Part shown: piece by piece, positions 5,995 through 8,062 of the stretch
How the letters are laid out: each line of letters starts with the position of its first letter
Numbering within the stretch: the first letter of the stretch is position 1
NCBI GenBank assembly: GCA_910587775.1
Contig: CAJUNF010000045.1
Coordinates: forward strand, 1-8,062
Direction: 5' to 3'
Length of the DNA stretch: 8,062 bases
Source of the DNA: an uncultured Bacilli bacterium
GTDB taxonomy: Bacteria; Bacillota_I; Bacilli_A; RF39; UBA660
Notes under the pieces: model-generated
Databases searched by the model: none
Told to the model about the DNA's origin: nothing
What the model saw: the letters and a program-made list of their open reading frames with translations, nothing else
Position numbers and translations under genes: made by a program

Positions 5995-7215
5995 ATGAAG
6001 TTTTTTCAGGCGTATCGTAAAGAGCTTTTTTCTTTTCTTCTTTGCTTTTTTGTTTTTTTAATTGTTTCATTTTTTGTTAGTAATAAATTGACTCAAAAAT
6101 ATAAGGAAAGTTTTCTTGAAAATCAAGCAGTATTAATGAATGGTATTATGGAGAATCATCCAGAATTAGAGCAAGAAATGATAGAGATATTAAATCAAAA
6201 AAATTATGATTCTAATTTAGCTTTATTAGATCGATATGGTTTTACAAAATTAAGTCGTTTATCATATCTTTCTTATGTTAAAAGTTTAGAGGATTATACT
6301 TTACGCATTATTTTTCTATCTTTTCTCTTTTGTTTTTTCTTCTTTTTAATTTTAGTTTTTATTTTTTCTATCAAAAAAAATAAGAGGATTCGAGATATTA
6401 ATGATTATTTATTTCGCGTACTTCAAAATGATTATAAGATGAATTTAAAAGATTACAAAGAAGATAGCATCAGTAGTTTAAAAAATGATATTCTTAAAGT
6501 TACGAATAAACTTCGTAATGTTAGTGAAAAATCTTATTTAGATAAAAAAAATTTAGAGCGAACTTTATCTGATATTTCACATCAACTTCGAACGCCTTTG
6601 ACTAGTTTACATATTATCAACGATGTTTTAAGTTCTGGATCTGTAAAAAAGGCAGAAGAGAAGAATTTTTTAATTCAACAAAAAGAGCAGTTAGAGAGAA
6701 TGGAGTGGCTTATTGTAACACTTCTAAAAATGAGTCAGATTGATTCAGGAACTATAGTATTTCAAGCAAAAGAAGAAAGTATATTAGAAATATTTAATGA
6801 AGCATTAAAGCCATCACTTATTTTACTTGAATTAAAACAAATTGAGTTAAATATGGAAATTTCATCTGATCTTAAATGTAATATGGATTTTCATTGGACC
6901 GTAGAAGCTTTTGTTAATTTAATTAAAAATGCAATCGAGCACACTTCTTCTAAAGGGCACTTAAACATTAGAGCAAGTGATAATCCTATGTTTGTAGAAA
7001 TGGTAATTGAAGATGATGGTGAAGGAATTAGCAAATCTGATTTACCACATATTTTTGAACGATTCTATAAATGTAATACTAAATCAGAAAGTATAGGAAT
7101 TGGTCTTAATTTATCTAAAACAATTATTGAAAAACAACATGGTGTTATTTCTGTATCAAGTGAAGAAGGAAAAGGAACAACTTTTGTGATTCGATTTTTT
7201 AAAGTGACAGTGTAA
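5995..7215 (+). CDS. Membrane sensor histidine kinase
   Basis: A 406-residue kinase, partner of the preceding regulator. Two membrane segments (about 11-29 and 104-126) enclose an outer domain of about 75 residues rich in charged residues and helix, with no recognised sensor fold. A short linker replaces a clear HAMP domain. The H-box SDISHQLRTPL puts the phosphorylated histidine at H196. The ATP-binding domain has the N-box NLIKNAIEH (N312), the G1 box DDGEGIS (340-346), the F-box HIFERFYK and the G2 box GIGIGLNLSKTII (367-377 region). All catalytic elements are present. The DISHQLRTPL form is common in Bacillota kinases of the OmpR class that react to envelope stress or antimicrobial compounds, but the signal here is unknown. 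A membrane-anchored protein follows after 55 bases. Confidence 0.9.
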   Translation: MKFFQAYRKELFSFLLCFFVFLIVSFFVSNKLTQKYKESFLENQAVLMNGIMENHPELEQEMIEILNQKNYDSNLALLDRYGFTKLSRLSYLSYVKSLEDYTLRIIFLSFLFCFFFFLILVFIFSIKKNKRIRDINDYLFRVLQNDYKMNLKDYKEDSISSLKNDILKVTNKLRNVSEKSYLDKKNLERTLSDISHQLRTPLTSLHIINDVLSSGSVKKAEEKNFLIQQKEQLERMEWLIVTLLKMSQIDSGTIVFQAKEESILEIFNEALKPSLILLELKQIELNMEISSDLKCNMDFHWTVEAFVNLIKNAIEHTSSKGHLNIRASDNPMFVEMVIEDDGEGISKSDLPHIFERFYKCNTKSESIGIGLNLSKTIIEKQHGVISVSSEEGKGTTFVIRFFKVTV

Positions 7216-7242
7216 ATTTATAGATGAAATTTTTTATTTTTT

Positions 7243-7251
7243 TGATATAAT
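7243..7251 (+). promoter_or_regulatory. Extended -10 promoter before the membrane-anchored protein gene
   Basis: TGATATAAT is a perfect extended -10 element 20 bases before the start codon. A T-rich run lies just upstream and no good -35 box is seen. The gene may thus be transcribed alone as well as by read-through from the kinase gene, since no strong terminator separates them. Confidence 0.55.
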
Positions 7252-7256
7252 ATTCT

Positions 7257-7265
7257 AAAGGGTGA
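7257..7265 (+). promoter_or_regulatory. Ribosome binding site deciding the start at 7271
   Basis: AAAGGGTGA lies five bases before ATG 7271. The in-frame GTG at 7262 falls inside this site and the one at 7268 has a poorer distance, so ATG 7271 is chosen. Confidence 0.65.
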
Positions 7266-7270
7266 CTGTG

Positions 7271-8005
7271 ATGAAGAAACTAGAGCAAACAATTTTAATT
7301 ATTTTAATTGTTACATGTGTTGGAATGTGTGCAGGAAGTTTACTTATTGCACTTTCTAGAAATAATGGAGATAGTAATGATCCATCTTTATCTAATACAA
7401 CTCAAAAGGTAAATTATACATCTACTCAAGAAGTAGAAATTGAAAAAATTATGAATAGTCAAGTTTATCGAGGTATTATGCATGGATTAAATTTTCCAAG
7501 TTCTTTATCTAGTAACATGCGTTTTTTAACTACAGAGTTAGAACGATTCTATTTTGTTTTTGAAACGCTAAGACTTCAAAATCCTGAACGAGTTTCATGT
7601 GTTTCTATTTCAGAAAATACTTCTTTAAGTGAATGTAGATTTTTGGAAAGTGATTTTCAGAATCTAGCACAAACAATATTAGGTGAAGAAATCCTTTTTT
7701 CTTCTATTCAGACAGATCATCTTTACCGAAATGATGGATTTATTACTTGTGATTATGATGCAAATTTAGATCAGTCTGCTTTTATTTTAAAATTTCATAG
7801 TGCTACTGTGACAGGAAATATTAATGAAATTCAATTAGAGATGTATACAAGTATTAAAGATGGTAATATCATGTATGAAGAAATTAAAAACTTTATAGAT
7901 GCTAGTTATATTTCTAGACAGAATTTATATGGAATTTTAAAAGTACAATATAAAAAAGTAGATGAGCGAAATATTATTACTGCAATTTCTTTTGAGAAAG
8001 TGTAG
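7271..8005 (+). CDS. Unrecognised single-pass membrane-anchored extracytoplasmic protein
   Basis: A 244-residue protein I do not recognise. Residues about 8-28 form a hydrophobic signal anchor after a short basic start. A serine/asparagine-rich linker (about 30-52) leads to a soluble domain of about 190 residues that should lie outside the membrane. Two cysteines in the N-terminal anchor (C16, C20) lack a proper lipobox, since C20 is preceded by VGM and C16 by IVT. Three outer cysteines (C110, C122, C160) could form one disulfide. The C-terminal half alternates short strands and helices. It follows the kinase by 55 bases with its own promoter element, which could make it an accessory sensor, a target of the two-component system or an unrelated gene. 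It stops shortly before a GTCA-repeat stretch. No function is proposed. Confidence 0.7.
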   Translation: MKKLEQTILIILIVTCVGMCAGSLLIALSRNNGDSNDPSLSNTTQKVNYTSTQEVEIEKIMNSQVYRGIMHGLNFPSSLSSNMRFLTTELERFYFVFETLRLQNPERVSCVSISENTSLSECRFLESDFQNLAQTILGEEILFSSIQTDHLYRNDGFITCDYDANLDQSAFILKFHSATVTGNINEIQLEMYTSIKDGNIMYEEIKNFIDASYISRQNLYGILKVQYKKVDERNIITAISFEKV

Positions 8006-8017
8006 TTTTTTTCTTTT

Positions 8018-8058
8018 TATGACTGTTTTGTCACTCTAAATGTCATTTTATAGTCATA
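8018..8058. repeat. Spaced GTCA repeats and 7-bp inverted repeat at the window edge
   Basis: GTCA occurs at 8030, 8042 and 8053, that is every 11-12 bases, and its inverse TGAC at 8020. The outer copies form a perfect inverted repeat TATGACT/AGTCATA (8018-8024 and 8052-8058). Direct sites about one helical turn apart are typical for OmpR-family regulators, and one is encoded nearby. It may belong to the promoter of the next gene, outside the window. Confidence 0.35.
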
Positions 8059-8062
8059 GTAG

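Noticed and set aside
7216..7243. Terminator between the kinase and the last gene
   Set aside because: There are long T-runs, but the only possible stem is a weak AAATTT pairing without G-C pairs, so termination is not supported.
7313..7330. Lipobox making the last protein a lipoprotein
   Set aside because: Neither cysteine in the anchor has the small residue required just before it, so a signal anchor is the better reading.
911..8062. DGR template repeat or reverse transcriptase in the window
   Set aside because: No second copy of the variable-region framework and no reverse transcriptase motif was found among the genes downstream.

Overview
The window comes from a low-GC, AT-rich bacterial chromosome. 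Strong AGGTGA-type Shine-Dalgarno sites, a YtrA-type GntR regulator and Firmicute-like two-component and glycosyltransferase genes suggest an uncultured, probably host-associated member of the Bacillota (Bacilli or Clostridia side). This placement is an inference from style and gene families. All tryptophans checked use TGG, and the eight genes stop with TAA or TAG, so the window reads normally with the standard bacterial code.

Layout. (1) 2-910 (+): the C-terminal 302 residues of a large exported-type protein with a formylglycine-generating-enzyme/C-type-lectin-like fold. Its last ~40 codons look like the variable region of a diversity-generating retroelement (DGR) target. (2) 999-1781 (+): a DUF368/PopT undecaprenyl-phosphate transporter. 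(3) 1794-3482 (-): a polytopic GT-C glycosyltransferase, convergent with popT and sharing a bidirectional terminator. (4) 3483-3648: a divergent regulatory region with two perfect inverted repeats and good promoter elements. (5) 3649-5237 (+): a YtrA-like GntR repressor and a processive-type GT2 membrane glycosyltransferase, overlapping at stop codon and ribosome binding site, closed by a terminator. (6) 5293-7215 (+): an OmpR-family response regulator and its histidine kinase. (7) 7271-8005 (+): an unrecognised single-pass membrane-anchored protein with its own extended -10 promoter, then an intergenic stretch with spaced GTCA repeats at the window edge.

How the genes may work together. The central block is about the cell envelope. 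PopT returns the undecaprenyl-phosphate carrier to the cytoplasmic face, the GT-C enzyme is of the type that takes sugars from polyprenyl-phosphate donors on the outer face, and the GT2 enzyme has all catalytic motifs of polymerising glycosyltransferases. The GntR repressor and the two-component system would supply transcriptional control. No substrate or signal can be read from the sequence. The most unusual signal is the likely DGR variable region at the end of the first gene. No reverse transcriptase or template repeat lies in the window, so the rest of such a system would have to be upstream or elsewhere.
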